From Glandiceps talaboti (lineage: Eukaryota; Hemichordata; Enteropneusta; Spengelidae): DNA of 64,000 nt. The stretch lies in NCBI RefSeq assembly GCF_964340395.1, contig NC_135552.1, positions 6,994,994 through 7,058,993 of the forward strand. Reading direction: 5' to 3'. The stretch's first letter is position 1. The number at the start of each line of letters is the position of its first letter. The notes under the pieces were generated by a model that was not told the origin of the DNA, ran no database searches, and saw nothing but the letters and a program-made list of their open reading frames with translations. Both the position numbers and the translations under genes were made by a program. This document shows positions 11,186 through 26,100 of this stretch, piece by piece.

Positions 11186-14100
11186 GTAAGACAGTGAACA
11201 TTTTCTTCTGTTTTAGTTTTGCGAGACATGCCCGTTAGTTAGGCGAATAGTACGTGTTTAAAAAAAGCGATTTACAGCACTATAATTTTAGCCTGTTAAT
11301 TATGATACTTTCTGGTTTACTACTTATTTTTAAAGAGTAGTGGACAGTAACAAAATGAAACACGCGGTAACTGTTCTAACAATTACTCGCCTTAGATATG
11401 GGCCGAATCTTATGTATATCCGCCAAGAACCTTTACCGTAAATGTGTAAACTGAAAGTTGGACCGATGGAAACTGATATTTGCAACGAACTTAGCTTTTC
11501 GCTTTTATATTTTGAACATCCACTGCAATTTTACTTCCATCGCATTCTGCCACGTCATTTGAAAGTCATTAATGACTGGTCATCGAAAAGCATTTAAAAC
11601 CTTTATCAATTTTACCTGAAATTCCTAAGTAAGAACGTAGTGCTCTGGAACGGATTGTATTTCCATTTTTGAATTTCATTCCAACATTTTATTCGTAGCA
11701 GCAATTTATTCAAAACTCGTTAAATATTGGTCAAACATTTGTCGACTCAAGTAATGAATAACGCTTTTAAAATGGCGGCTTTGGCAGTTATATATCAAAC
11801 ATGGAAACCAAGCCCCTCGTTTTATCAATGTTACTATTTACTATTGTGTGTTCCGTCGACAATATTACCTCTGTATTTGTTTGACGAGTCCATTCTTTGG
11901 CAGATTAAACTTTAATATTTTACTTTATAGATTTGTCCTGCAATGATGCATAATATTACCATTGGGCAGACTATACACATTTCTATTCAAGCCAGGGAGT
12001 GGGGACTAGGCTTTGTAGTAGAATGGGAAGGGGAACAGACGCCCTTATTACATCGCGTTCATGGGTACGTGTGGACACGGTTCTCCACGCGTTATATGTT
12101 GCGCAAGGTGGTTGTGACGTCATCGCTCCACGAGAACATTTCCAAGTTGATTCTAAGCTATTATCGTACTGACACTTCACGCTATTGGACGAGTTGAGGA
12201 TAAAAAAATGCTTGGTATCCGTTAGTTAGCATGTCTACGTCACTGGAGCTGTAACTGTGTTAGCTCTCGTAGTAGACGTGGGCTAGCACAATCGGCTCCA
12301 GCACTGCACCGTGGACATTCAAGCTAAGGACTAATAAAAAACAGTGTGTGGTTCCCATTGCGCTCAATTTTAGAATAGGGACTAGGTGGGGTAGGTAGAT
12401 TTTTCATTTTATTTTATCATTTTTTTTTATGTGCGAGTGTTTAGTTCTGGTTTTCCCATTGTTTCCCAAATGGTATCTGTTATTTATTTCTTCCTATCAG
12501 ATGTACAGCCATTTCAGATTGGAAGAACAGTTTCAAATTGTCTTTTTAAGTTGATGTCAGTTTCCGCAGCCACTATTTCTCGCGAGACTTTACAGTTTGA
12601 GATTTTCTTGTCGAATACGTAAACAACAACTTTAGGGTCGGCAGTGAAAAAACTAGGTGGGGTCGGGTAACCGGAACCAAACAATTTTTTTAGGCTTAAC
12701 GGATCGAAAAAAAAACATTTATCCTGAACTCGCTCATATTGTAGTTTTTCACGATTGTTACTAAATTCTAAAAGTGGCCATACAGATGATACATGGGTAG
12801 TAATTTTAATGATTTGCGTAAGAGGGATTGTAGCGTTTGATTAGGGTTAAAAACAGACGAACAAGCCCTCATAATGACATCAAACGCTACAATTATTGCC
12901 GCTATAATATCTCGCTATATAGATTTTTCTACGATTGAATATTGTCATTTTGCTCAAGTCAGTTTCTTGCATTACTGCCGGCATGATGTTTGTGTGTTAT
13001 CTTTATATTGCGTCTATCTTGACCTGAAACCTTGTGATCAAGCTCACTGGTCTTGATAGTTCGTTAACAGTTTGGGCAAGCTTCTCCGAAAAGAGAGGTA
13101 ACATTCTTGTTTTCTTATCTTAGTTTTCCAAAGGAAGTTCTGCCAGTTTCAAAATAGCTTTTGGAAACGAGAATTTTGACGAGGAGTTCACTCCGAAAAC
13201 GCTCTGGGGCTGTGGTGTAGGGGAAATCGAGTGTCCGGGCAGTGGTCGATGTTTATCTAACAGTGTTCTATGTGATGGTAACGTTGACTGTGAAGATGAA
13301 TTTGACGAATCTGACCAGATTTGCAACTTTGTTGGTAAGTGCGCTTGAGTTACAATGTTACCATGGTAACTGTATAATATTAGCTATAATTATGATATAA
13401 CCTCTCAGCAAATGAAACAATCAAGTATTGGATGCTGGCTTAAGTTTTGTCGTTTGTTGGCCTTTAATTTTAACGATACTTTATTGAATTGAACGAATGG
13501 TTCAGTTGCGCATCCCATTCTTCTCCTTGCGCACAACGTGGGTATTCGCATGCACATTTCTCTCCATCCATACACCGAGGGGAGGGGGGGGGGAGTTCGT
13601 TGCGTTGTGAAAATCTGAAGACGTCCTCACATAAATTAGACTCGTACTAAGTTGTCACATATAAAAAAGCACACGGGTACGATTTTTTCTGGATGATATC
13701 TGTGCTCAGAAACGAAATCCCACGATCGTATGATAAACCATTGATTTTTTAACTTCCCCAATTACGCGAACTTTTGGAGCGCACCCCTCTCTGAATTGTC
13801 ATCTATTGATGGCATCTTAATTAATCTCCCAGGTCGCGGTGTTCTTTGATACCGTGGGGCTCAAGACGGAAAGGTTAACAAAAATCGCGTGCGAAATCGG
13901 TGCGAAATTTTGACTTTGATTTTGGCTTGTTGCTACGGAAACGCTTATACGAGCGGCCGAAATCTTCCCCTATGTGCACTTGGCTCAGGAAATACCGCAG
14001 TGAAGGAGTCAACGTGCTAACGGGAACTCGCTGTGATGTATGAAAAGAAAAAAAACACATGCGCAGAAAATGTGCCCAAAAGTCACATTGCCCCTCCGAT

Positions 14101-17100
14101 ATATCGTACAATGACATGACTTGATGAATGCCAAATCCAAAATAAAGCAGAAATTCAATCATTTATATCAACCTGAAAACATTGTGTTAAGCTTTCCATC
14201 TTAGAGCTCCTCTACAATTTTCAGATATTATAATTATGAAGTTATATTATTGGTAAATACGTTATTGCAAGTCATTTGAAAATATATCTCAAGCTAGACG
14301 AAAATGCACATTGACAAAGGTCGCAATAGCCAGCAATCACCTATGGCAAGCCGTTAGGGCCAAAAGTATTTTATTTTAGCTTTTATTTTCGATTTTATTT
14401 CAGTATTTTACATTTTTCGTACTTGCAAACTAATTTTAACCGTTTATGTACTTTTATTTTAATTGAAATAAGTTTTCATTTATTTGAGAATATTGTTTTA
14501 ATTTTCGTCAAACCAGAAATTGTTTTTGAAAGTCAAAATTGTTTGTTAAACGTGTTTTTTTCACCCTAACTTTTTTTTCACGGCCAAGTCTGCTGACAGG
14601 CGCCGGTCACGAGCACGTCGTGCTCGTACCCGGCGCCTGTCACGAGTACGTCGTGCTCGTGACAGGCGTGACCTCTAACATCCATTACGACGTATTTCGA
14701 AATTGATCGCTCAAACATATCAGTTCTCAAAACTGTTAATTTACGTGTGATAGTATCTGTTTTTCCAACAACCACGACTTCAGCCACGTACACACATGAC
14801 CGCATGTATGATGTATTACATGATGTAGTACGTAGGACACGATCCATGTGCAACGGGTAAAGGTAGTTAATCTAAAACGACTAAAGTTTGTTGCATCAAT
14901 AACATTCATTATTGTGAAACTGGCCAGAACTGAAATAAGATGGTACACTATACTGTGAGCGTGAGCAAAATAGCTTTAGGAACAAAAACGTGAGGATCTA
15001 GGAAAAGTGAACGCGTATTTCCAATGGGTCAGTCAGGGTACTACTTCTAGCACATGTTGACGTCGACCTGCTGTATTACATACGTAGACGTGGTGTTCTT
15101 AACTTTTCATGATACATGTGTACAGACCACTAAAAGAATGTATACTACAATGTACGATGAAGTAAACTGAATCTTTACAACAATAATAACAACGTTACAA
15201 TTGTGATATAGAAATGCTGGTTTAGATTTATATGTAATTACACTGTATACAACATGTGCGCTATATTTTGACTTTCAATTATATGCAATCTTTTAAAAAA
15301 ATTCTGGTTTGACGAAAAATAAAACAATATTCTCAAATAAATGAAAACCTATTTCAATTAAAATGTGAACATGGAATAAAAGTACATAAACGGTTAAAAT
15401 TAGTTTGTAAGTACGAAAAATATAAAATACTACAGCTAAAATAAAATACTTTTGGCCTGAACGGCTAGCCATAATCACCAGTGCTGTTTGCAGTATGGTA
15501 ACTCCATAAAACGCGATATTTTTACCACATCAGCGTCACATTTAGCTTTGACTACATATTTTTAAACGAATTCGCCAAATATCACTTCAATCGAAGCAAA
15601 ATGTCTTGATATATTGGTAGACTGAGTAAAACAATATGTTCACCACTTTTAACAAAACTAATAAGTGTTCTGCTTATCGCTCCTACTAGCCCTCAACAAC
15701 GGATATAGAACGAATGTGCGTTCCCACTGACCGCCACTTATCCGCTTTTAACATGTCATCTGGTTAGTAGAGATTTAGGTAGAGATCATGGTAAATATAA
15801 ATATTCCAATTCTAAATCAGTTGTCCCTTTGACTTTACAGAATGTGACAAGTGTGACATCGTCTGCCAACCCAACGGTAAATGTCTCTCATCCCTGGCTG
15901 TTTGTAATGGCTACGAGTATGATTGCCCAGACAACTATGACGAGTCGATTGCATTGTGTGGCTGTAAGTATTCGAATTGTAACTTTGCCCCCATGTGGGG
16001 TCGCCCTCAACGACAGTCAAAGATAAGTGTTTACGTCAACAAATGATCCGCTAAAAAGTTTCTGTGGTTTGACACCACGAGGATACTTTTGACAATGTTA
16101 CTGTTTTGAGTGAATTACAATTGCAGACACGAAAGTCGTGCTAGAGGTGATGACATTGTACAATCAATTGTCGTGTAACCGTATGACGTAAGAATGCCAC
16201 TCTGGACCGTCAGACCTCAGTCTGGGCCAATGTCTCAGAAAACCAGTTCTTAAAATCTCCCCAGTATTTGCCATATCTCTGGTCCCTTTGAACTCTGGTT
16301 CACAGTTGTTTTCGAGATTTTTTGTAATGTATTTTCCCCACAGGTAGTCATAAGCTACCGAGGCAATATTGGACTCTGAAATGGCACGACTTTAATATCT
16401 TTGACTTATTCCAAACTACTTTCACCCTCGATTTTTCCGTGATCTTCACTTAAGTGGGTCGAATTTTCATGAACAAAGTAACAACAATTAACAAAAAAAA
16501 ATCATTTCCAAGACAGAAATTCAATGTCTTGCTTCGTTAGCAGCCATTTCATGCATTTGAACTTTAGATCTTGTAACACTGCATACATCAGTAACTTGGA
16601 ACAATCCATCACGATGTGCACTTTGCAGACTCTTTGCATTATTATAAACACAAATCCCAAACTTGCATTTTCGTGAACCACAGTAATGTTACCGTTAATC
16701 CGAACTATAAAGTCTCTAGGGCGTTTGCTCTATCGTTGCCGCAAAGAGGCATAGTTTTTACGACAACGAGGACTTACTTATTACGTCTTTTTTTCCTTAT
16801 CACGACGGCAGCACAATGTGGTAGAAAGGAGTTTCCGTGCCCGGATGGTCGCTGTATTCCTAACCATTGGGTATGTGATGATATTTCAGATTGTAGTGAC
16901 TCTGATTCCGCCAGAGACGAGTCAGACGACATATGTGGCAGTAAGTATGTCTCAGTTACTCAAATAGTGGAGGGTTTATATTCTTAAATCAGGCCGACAA
17001 AAAGTCTCTGACCCCCCTATCTATAAAACCAAAAACAGGCTAACCCCCCTATCACTTAATTCTAAAACATCATGACCCCCCCCCCCCCATATATATATAT

Positions 17101-20100
17101 AATATTCACATGACCGTTATTTTTTTATCATGACTGAGTGTGGACTGCTTGACTATCTTGCATCTACTTTATAAGATCCTGGGTTAGCACTATCATAATT
17201 GTAATTATTGACTACACAGGGTCCATATATTCCAAAAGGAGTTTAATAGTATCTTGACAGTGAAAGGTAGGGAGAAAGCTTGAGAATATGTAAAACTCTT
17301 ATGGAGGGGGGGGGGGGTCCCAGGGGGGTCTCCCCCTAGAAACCCTAGAGGATTTTAACTCCGAAAAGTCAATTTCCAAATAATTTCCAAGCTTTACAAG
17401 ACAGCACCAATATGTAAAAAGCAACTACATATAGGGTGGAACTATTTTTGAAATATAGTTTGATAGCATCTTGACAGTAAGAGGGGAAGAGCTTGAGACT
17501 GGGATATGGAGTCCACCTCATGTGGGGGATCCGAGGGGGTCACTCTCTAGAACCTTGGAAGATTTTTACTCTTAAAGCCAATTAAATATCTAGGCTATTC
17601 AGACCATTTCAAGCAATAACTTAACCCATGCTTTACAAGACAGCACCATCAAGTATCAGAAACTATTCTTTATAACTTACACAGGGTTGAAATATGTTCT
17701 TAAAAACTGAGTTAAATGGCATCATTATATACATGCAGTAAAGGTCAGCACATCTTATGGTAGTATCATTGGTAGGTAGGTGAGATTTGGAGTTTAATAG
17801 AGTTTTAGACTATCTTCAAGTTGGCAAACATTTCGCATCTGTAAAAGACAATATCATCTCAAATTAGAATAGGGTGAAAATATTTAAGAATTAAACTGTA
17901 ATACCATTATGACAGTAAAAAGGTTGTTGGTGCATCTGATTGTTGGTTGAATGCATGAGTGACATCTGGGGGTGAGGGAGTCAGTTTTTTGTCATTACGA
18001 AATCTTCAAGTTAACTTTTGCCCCAAAGTGCAATATAACTTTATAAGTGAAGCATTGATTGTGAAACAGCCAAACATTTACATGACATGTTCTGTAACTA
18101 GTGTGGTAGCTAGGTAATACATGTAAATGTATAGTTATGTTTGAACTAATGAGTAATATTAAAGAATTCATGTAAGAAACCGGGACAAGAACAATATTTA
18201 CATGTACCACATTTCAGACAAGGCTATATGCCATTGTAGAAAAGGATTTTTTTTCTTCCATCACAATCCAAAACACAATGACCCCCCTATCCACAATTTT
18301 CAAAACAGCATGACCCCCCCCCCTACTGCCAATTTCGAAAACAGGGTGACCCCCCTACAAATCCACCCCCCCCCCCGGCCGAAAAAAACTGACCGGTCCC
18401 TAATGTGAGATGCATGGCTGGGATTCAGGTAGTATTTTGATGTGTTTACCATCATCTCAGTAAACAGGTTCAGCAGGTTGGAACTTCGTGTTTACCATCG
18501 TGTTTTTACATATTATCGACCGTAATTTTGTGACCGCTACATTTTCCATCATGATTTACATCGTATATAAATTGAACGTGTGATGCCACACGTTTTGGGG
18601 AAGCGGGTTTTTTCTAAACGAACTATAATTGTGCGATTGTCCCTTACGAAACGTTACCAAACTACGAAGCGTTTGCTACAAAAAGGGGTCACGTTCTTTT
18701 AACTAATACTAGTAAGACATTTGAACACTTCTTCTGAAGTAAGTTATGCACTCTGGTACTATACGTACAATATTAATGTGGTTTGCCTGTGTAGGGAACC
18801 GGTCAATTTTAACGGGTGGGGATGTTATTTGGAAAATATCCTAGAAGTGAGTGCGGGGGGTGGGGGTGTTCCGTTCATCTTTGAAAAAACTCTCAACAGG
18901 TAATATAATTTAAGTACAAAAAAGAATATCAGTGTCATTTTGGTGCCATGAAATGAACTAGGATTAACTTTAATTTGTCAAATTTGTCCGCGAGAGGGGG
19001 TACCCCTCACGCCACTCAGTACCCATACCCCTATCCCGTACCCTCCCTCTCTGTTTACATATATATGCACACTATATATGCACACTGCCAATATGCACAC
19101 TATATATACATACTCCCAATATGCACACTATATATACATACTCCCAATATGCACACTATATATGTACACTCCCAACATGCACACTATATATGCACACTGC
19201 CAATATGCACACTATATATGCACACTCCCAATATGCACACTATATATGCACACTCCCAATATGCACACTATATATGCACACTCCCAATATGCACACTATA
19301 TATGCACACTCCCAATATGCACACGATATATGCACACTCCCAATATGCACACTATATATGCACACTCCCAATATGCACACTATATATGCATACTCCCAAT
19401 ATGCACAGTATATATGCACACTCCCAATATGCACACTATATATGCACACTCCCAATATGCACACTATATATGCACACTCCCAATATGCACACTATATATG
19501 CACACTCCCAATATGCACACTATATATGCATACTCCCAATATGCACAGTATATATGCACACTCCCAATATGCACACTATATATGTACACTCCCAACATGC
19601 ACACTATATATGCACACTCCCAATATGCACACTATATATGCACACTCCCAATATGCACACGATATATGCACACTCCCAATATGCACAGTATATATGCACA
19701 CTCACTCCCAATAAGCACACTATATATACACACTCCCAATATGCACAGTATATATGCACACTCCCAATATGCACACTATATATGCACACTCCCAATATGC
19801 ACACTATATATGCACACTCCCAATATGCACACGATATATGCACACTCCCAATATGCACAGTATATATGCACACTCCCAATATGCACACTATATATGCACA
19901 CTCCCAATATGCACACGATATATGCACACTCCCAATATGCACAGTATATATGCACACTCCCAATATGCACAGTATATATGCACACTCCCAATATGCGCAC
20001 AATATATGCACACTCCCAATATGCACACTATATATGCACACTCCCAATATGCACACTATATATGCACACTCCCAATATGCATACTAAAAATATCAATACA

Positions 20101-23100
20101 AACAATGTTTGGTATATAGCATTTATGAATGGTCGGTTACATACAACTCTTTTCAAATTATCGTTCAACGGTTCTGTTTGATACGGCGGCACAGAAACCA
20201 ATAAGAAAGTGAATATTCTACATTCAGATAGCAAGATTGCAATTTCTTGCTACATTTATCTAATATGAAATAAAACATTTAAACATATTGCAACTAGATC
20301 GGTCGGTACAAAACACGTCCAGGCCAGGTCAGGCCAGATCAGGTCTCGACTGAATATTTTAATGGATTCACGTTGAGATCCAAAGATCATTATATTAGTT
20401 TTCAGGTTATATTTCTCAGGAATTCGCCATCTGTTATCTAGGAATTACATTTTTGGTGGCATTTTATTTTGTACGTATGCTGGGTGTATGCAAGAGTAAA
20501 AACGTTTTGCCAATTGCAGACACTTTTAGAATGTTGCACACGAGAAACAAAAAAGATGGCAGACCCTCATATATGGGAAAGTAGTCACATTTCGTACAGT
20601 TTTAGTATTTATTGATAACACAGGATGCACAACTGAAATATACCATTACAATATGTTTAGGACAAGAATTTACTGAAAAAAGCTTCGCTTAGTGAAGTTT
20701 TTTTTTAATAAGAACAAAACATCTTGGGATATTTGTCCCTGAAGATAAACGATTATTGTTGAGATGTCATGTTGAGGTGAATGTGTTCCAGATAAATAGG
20801 TCAAAGGTTATTCAGTGGGTGATATAACATGTGTAGTAATAGTTGTTAGAATTTAACAATTGTAACATCATGTGTAATAATAAGAATATCTCAAAGTCTG
20901 CCTTATTTTCAATCTGATTATCTGTTTTATCAGGGACGTCTGTGTATACATCCCTGGTTTTATGTGATACATACTGATACATATATATACAGTCTGTTAC
21001 TCAGACTTTTGCAACCGAGGGGTTCACCTCCCCTCCTTGCAGGGAAGGAGCCCCTCAAAGACAAGCCTGGGTAACTGAGATTAACATGTACGTTACATCA
21101 AAGGTCAATGAAAGTTGGCACAAAAAATCATGTTTGGCGATGGGGTACATTCTATGCTTTGTAATTGTGGATTTCCATCATTGGGTCTAGGTAAAGTAGA
21201 GAGTAGGTCAAGATAGTATCTATCAGTGAATGTTATCATGGAGACAATGTTTGGACACTGGTGGAGTGTGATTGTTAACTATCAAACAGTCCAGGCCTCG
21301 TTAAGGAATTTTAATCCCTGAACTGTTTCATTTACTACTTTATGATTTTACAGGGGGTCACTTTGGTTTTGGTTATCGGACCCAGAGATTTCCATCCAAG
21401 AAACTCCCATTTTCAAAGCCAAAACACACCCCTGCTCCACGGCTAGTTAGATGACCGGGACTCTTAAATACTAGCACAGTAACATGAACTAGTATTGTCA
21501 GTATTGCATATTGTCTTCAATCATTTCTGTGAATGGATCACAAAATAATCTCTACATATACAAATTGTTATAGATGAGAAAAAAGCGCCCCTCCCCATCC
21601 CCGAGTTGGGAAGAGTAGGTAAATTTTATTCTTTATAGCATAGTTTTTCTAATGAATGTGGTTCTTTCTTTGTAGGTTGTAGTCCTGGTTCTGTGCAATG
21701 TTCGCCTGATGCGTGTTTACCAGCAGACCAGATTTGTGATGGAATCCTTCACGACTGTGATAATAATTACGATGAATCCCTTGAATTATGTGGTAAGTAT
21801 CAAACTGTAGAATTCGGTAGATTTTGATAGTCTACATCCGGCAGTAATGTAAAACAGTGGACTTTCCAGATAATGTGAAACATTGTAAGGTTCATTCTGA
21901 TCGGCTAGGAAACAAGCACATCTGTTGGCTGTATTATTAATGAGCGATAATATATGTATGTTTTCAGTGGATCGAAACCTTGTAATAGCTTCACATCGCG
22001 ACGTCTTTCCTGTGCAATAGTTACACATTTGTATTCAAACTAAGGAGTTAATGTTATGAGGTTTGATTATAGGGATATAAGTTCATTAGTCTCCCTAGCA
22101 TAACCTGGATTTGTATATTCTGCAAAGCATGGGCACTTGTTTTGCATCCATGGCCAATGTTTAATTCTAATCGTTTCATGGGTAAAGGCATGTTAATGTC
22201 TTTATGGTGCAAACAATAGGGACCATTTGATGAGAACCATGGTAGCCGTATTCTTTTTCATTACACCATTTTCTTGCCTCATTTTACAATTACCTTAACA
22301 AATCCAACCAGTCCGTTTTTCTGTAGTATGATTAAACTATGTATATGCAATATTCACTTGATTGGTTACAGCTATTTGCATAATTATGATAATGAAGTGC
22401 AGTTGAGTTTGTCTTCAAATCAGTCGGAAAAAAATAATTGTGTATTTCCGATAACATGGCCTCAGAAAATAGGGTAGGTAGGTCGAGATTTTTTTACTTC
22501 GACCCAAAAACAAACGAAATGTCGGTCAGAAAACTCATGTTAGTGGTACTTTGATGAAATCTGTACATACATCACTAACGACGCGTGCATGAGAAGGTCA
22601 AGGAGACCAAGAATTTCTTATATTTTTGTTAGTTATATATGTTTAAAAAATGTTCAGGGTCGTTCGGATTATCGGCAAAAACACAATGTTTTTTATTTCG
22701 TCTTATCTAGTGATTCAACATTTCCTCGACACTCTCTACTCCCACGCTTGAATACAAATACCTATTGTACAGTCCTCCACAACTCTACATTATTGTCCGA
22801 GATGTATATTGGGACGGGCAACTATTTTCTGGTGGTATCGCAGCCTGTAATAAATTAACAAGACCTGTCTTTTACTTCCAAATATATCATTTTATAGCCT
22901 CATGTTACAAGAACGTCAAAGGTACGAAAAGTCTGCTCAACAGAGTCACCCTCCCTATGGCTGTTAGATACCAATTACCATCCGTGCTCAGCAAGATATT
23001 TAAAAAATGAGATTGTATTTGGCACACGTCTTTAAATTTTCTTAGAAACAATATTTGGCCAATATAACACACGATTGGGCGTCCATCAAATCCATAAAAA

Positions 23101-26100
23101 CATTTCTTGCATATCCATTCCCATTTGCTATTCTCATAGTTGATGTGACAACTTCTTCAAATGAGTCGAATTTTTGTTTCAACCATATAAAGTTAAGTTT
23201 CCTAGTTCTGGCAACGACTTTTTACCTGTCCATAATAACAAATATCGTTCCAATTTTAAAAAAAACGTCAACAACGTCGGGAAAAAAACATTTCATACGT
23301 GAACTATGTAGTATTTGTTTAAAAGTTAAATACATATTAACAATTATTCATGAAACTAAATAGGATACCCTGTCAATTGTTCCATAAGGATTATGTCCCG
23401 ATGTTGCTTTTAACTGTGGAGATGGAAAATGCATAGACGAATCTCAACTGTGCGATTTTACCCATGATTGCCAAGACGGAAGTGACGAAACTGATTGCGA
23501 CTTGCTTACTGGCAGACGGCTATGCAGAGCCGATGAATACAAATGTGCTGGCGGAAAGTGCATAGAAGCAACACTACACTGTGATGGAATAGAACACTGT
23601 AAATCAGGAGAGGATGAAATCGGTTGTAAATGTTCTAATACAGAATTTACCTGTCTCGATCGTACATGCATCCCCCTGAAAGACCTCTGTGATGATGTGC
23701 CCCACTGTACCATGGGGGAAGACGAGAGTACGAACACTTGTGGCAGAACATGTGGTGATATCACTGGCCTCTTTGATTGTCAATCCACTGGCAAGTCAGA
23801 TGAGTGTGTCCCAGTTGACTTTGTTTGCGATGGCAACGAAGACTGTAAAGACGGAATAGATGAAGACTCCAAATACTGTGACCCAGACCCAGACTGTGAA
23901 TATGACGAATTCGCCTGCCGTAATGGAGATTGCATCAAATGGACAAACCATTGCGATGGCATTGTTGACTGCAAGAGGTTTCCAGATGACGAAACTGGTT
24001 GCTCGTGTTTTAGTACAGAATTCACTTGCGTGGACGATTCGTGTATTCCAAAATCAACCCTGTGCGATGGAAAGTCTGACTGTAGTAAAGGGGAAGACGA
24101 AAGTAGAACAACTTGTGCAAATGGAGGATGTTTACCTGGTGAGTTTAAATGCCCATCCGGTAAATGTATTCTGCAAACGTCAGTGTGCGATTCATCTGAG
24201 GACTGTGATGATGGTGCAGATGAGAAATCACCAACCTGTCTAAACTGTGAAACAGACGAATATGAATGTTCTGGTGAAAAATGCATCCCAATGTTATATA
24301 TTTGCAATGGAGTCAATGATTGTATTTCAGGTGCTGATGAAAGTCTGTCGCTTTGCCAACAATGCCATGCTAATGAGTTCAAATGTCCCGCGACAAACAA
24401 ATGCATTTCTCAGAACTTGCTATGTGATAAAACAGAAGACTGTAGTGATGGGGCGGACGAGAAATTACCAGAATGTATAGAAAGTTGCAATACTAATCAA
24501 TTCACCTGTCCGAATGGCAAATGCATACCTATTACTTTTAAATGTGATGGGATAACAGACTGTCCATCCGCATATGATGAAGATCCTTCACTTTGCGCCA
24601 GCGGAACATGTAACGCAAATGAGTTCAAATGTCCCTCTTCCGGTATATGTATCTCGCGGGACTTGCTATGTGATGGAACAAATGACTGTGGTGATGGAGA
24701 AGATGAAACTCAACCAGTGTGTGCAGGAAATCCGAGCTGTAAAACAGGCGAGTTCACCTGTCCAAACGGTAAATGTATTCCAGTGACTTTTAAATGTGAT
24801 GGAATAATGGACTGTCCCTCAGAAGCTGATGAGAGCGAAGTGCTTTGTACCAAAGGCTCGTGTAATGCAAACGAGTTCAAATGTCCCACATCTAGTAAAT
24901 GTATTCCCCAAACGTTTGTATGCGATAACATCGAAGACTGTCCTGATAAAGCTGACGAAAAAAATTGTAAAGAGTGTACCGGTTTTAAATGTGACAGTGG
25001 TGAATGCATTCAACTTTCACAGAAGTGTGATGGGGTTAAAAATTGTCCAAACAACGAGGACGAGATGAAATGTCCATCTGAATGTACCTCATCACAATTC
25101 AAGTGTCCAGAAGGAAAATGTATTCCACTTGCTTTTGTTTGCGATAAAATAATTGATTGCCACCATGGTGATGATGAAACATCGTGCGAGTGTTCACCTG
25201 GATCATTCAAATGTTCATCTAGAGAATGTGTTCCAAATAGTGCCATGTGTAATGGCATTGAAGACTGCAAGAATGGAAATGACGAGATTAACTGTCCATG
25301 CAAACATACCGATTTTACATGTGCAAGTGGCTTGTGTATTCCCATGGTAAAAAGCTGTAATGGAGTATGGGACTGTCCGAGTGGCTCCGATGAAACCTCA
25401 GATCTCTGTGGGTGTCTTGCCACACAATTTACGTGCCCTACAGGAAATTGCATCCCTCAGGATAAAGTGTGTAACGGCATTGATGACTGTCCTGGTGGAG
25501 CAGATGAAGCTGTAGCCTCTTGTGGTGGGCCAACCTGCACTGGTCATGTATGTTCAACAGGAGAATGTATCATGCCAAGGGCTTTCTGCAACGGTATTCA
25601 CGACTGCCTTAGTGGAGAGGACGAGAAAGGGTGTCAATGTAAAGATACAGAATTCGAATGTGCGAACACCAAATGCATACCTCTATCCAAGTCTTGTAAT
25701 GGTGTGTGGGACTGCCCTAGTGGTTCGGATGAAACAGTTGCACTTTGTGGTTGTCCAGCGACGCAATTTACATGTCCAGAAGAAACATGCATCCTACAGA
25801 AGCAAGTTTGTAACGGCGTAATCGATTGTGCTGGTGGTATAGACGAATCTGTAACACTCTGTGGACCAATATGTGATGGCTATGAATGTTTGACCGGAGA
25901 ATGTATTTTACCAAGTGATTTCTGTAATGATGTTAATGATTGTGAAAGTGGAGAAGACGAGAACGGATGTCCATGTAAAGATACCGAATTTGAATGTTCC
26001 AATGGCAAATGTTTACCTCTATCCAAATGTTGTAATGGTGTGTGGGACTGTCCTAGTGGTACGGATGAAACAGTGACGCTCTGTGGTTGTCCACCAACGC

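Noticed and set aside
18975-20181. Reading frames of about 370 residues with His-Thr-Pro-Asn-Met repeats
   Set aside because: They come from the 28-bp intronic minisatellite, which lacks stops in all three frames; there is no start context, splice support or domain.
22765-23010. 81-residue frame in intron 6 of the LDLa gene as an extra exon
   Set aside because: It has no LDLa cysteine pattern and no flanking splice sites in the required phase.
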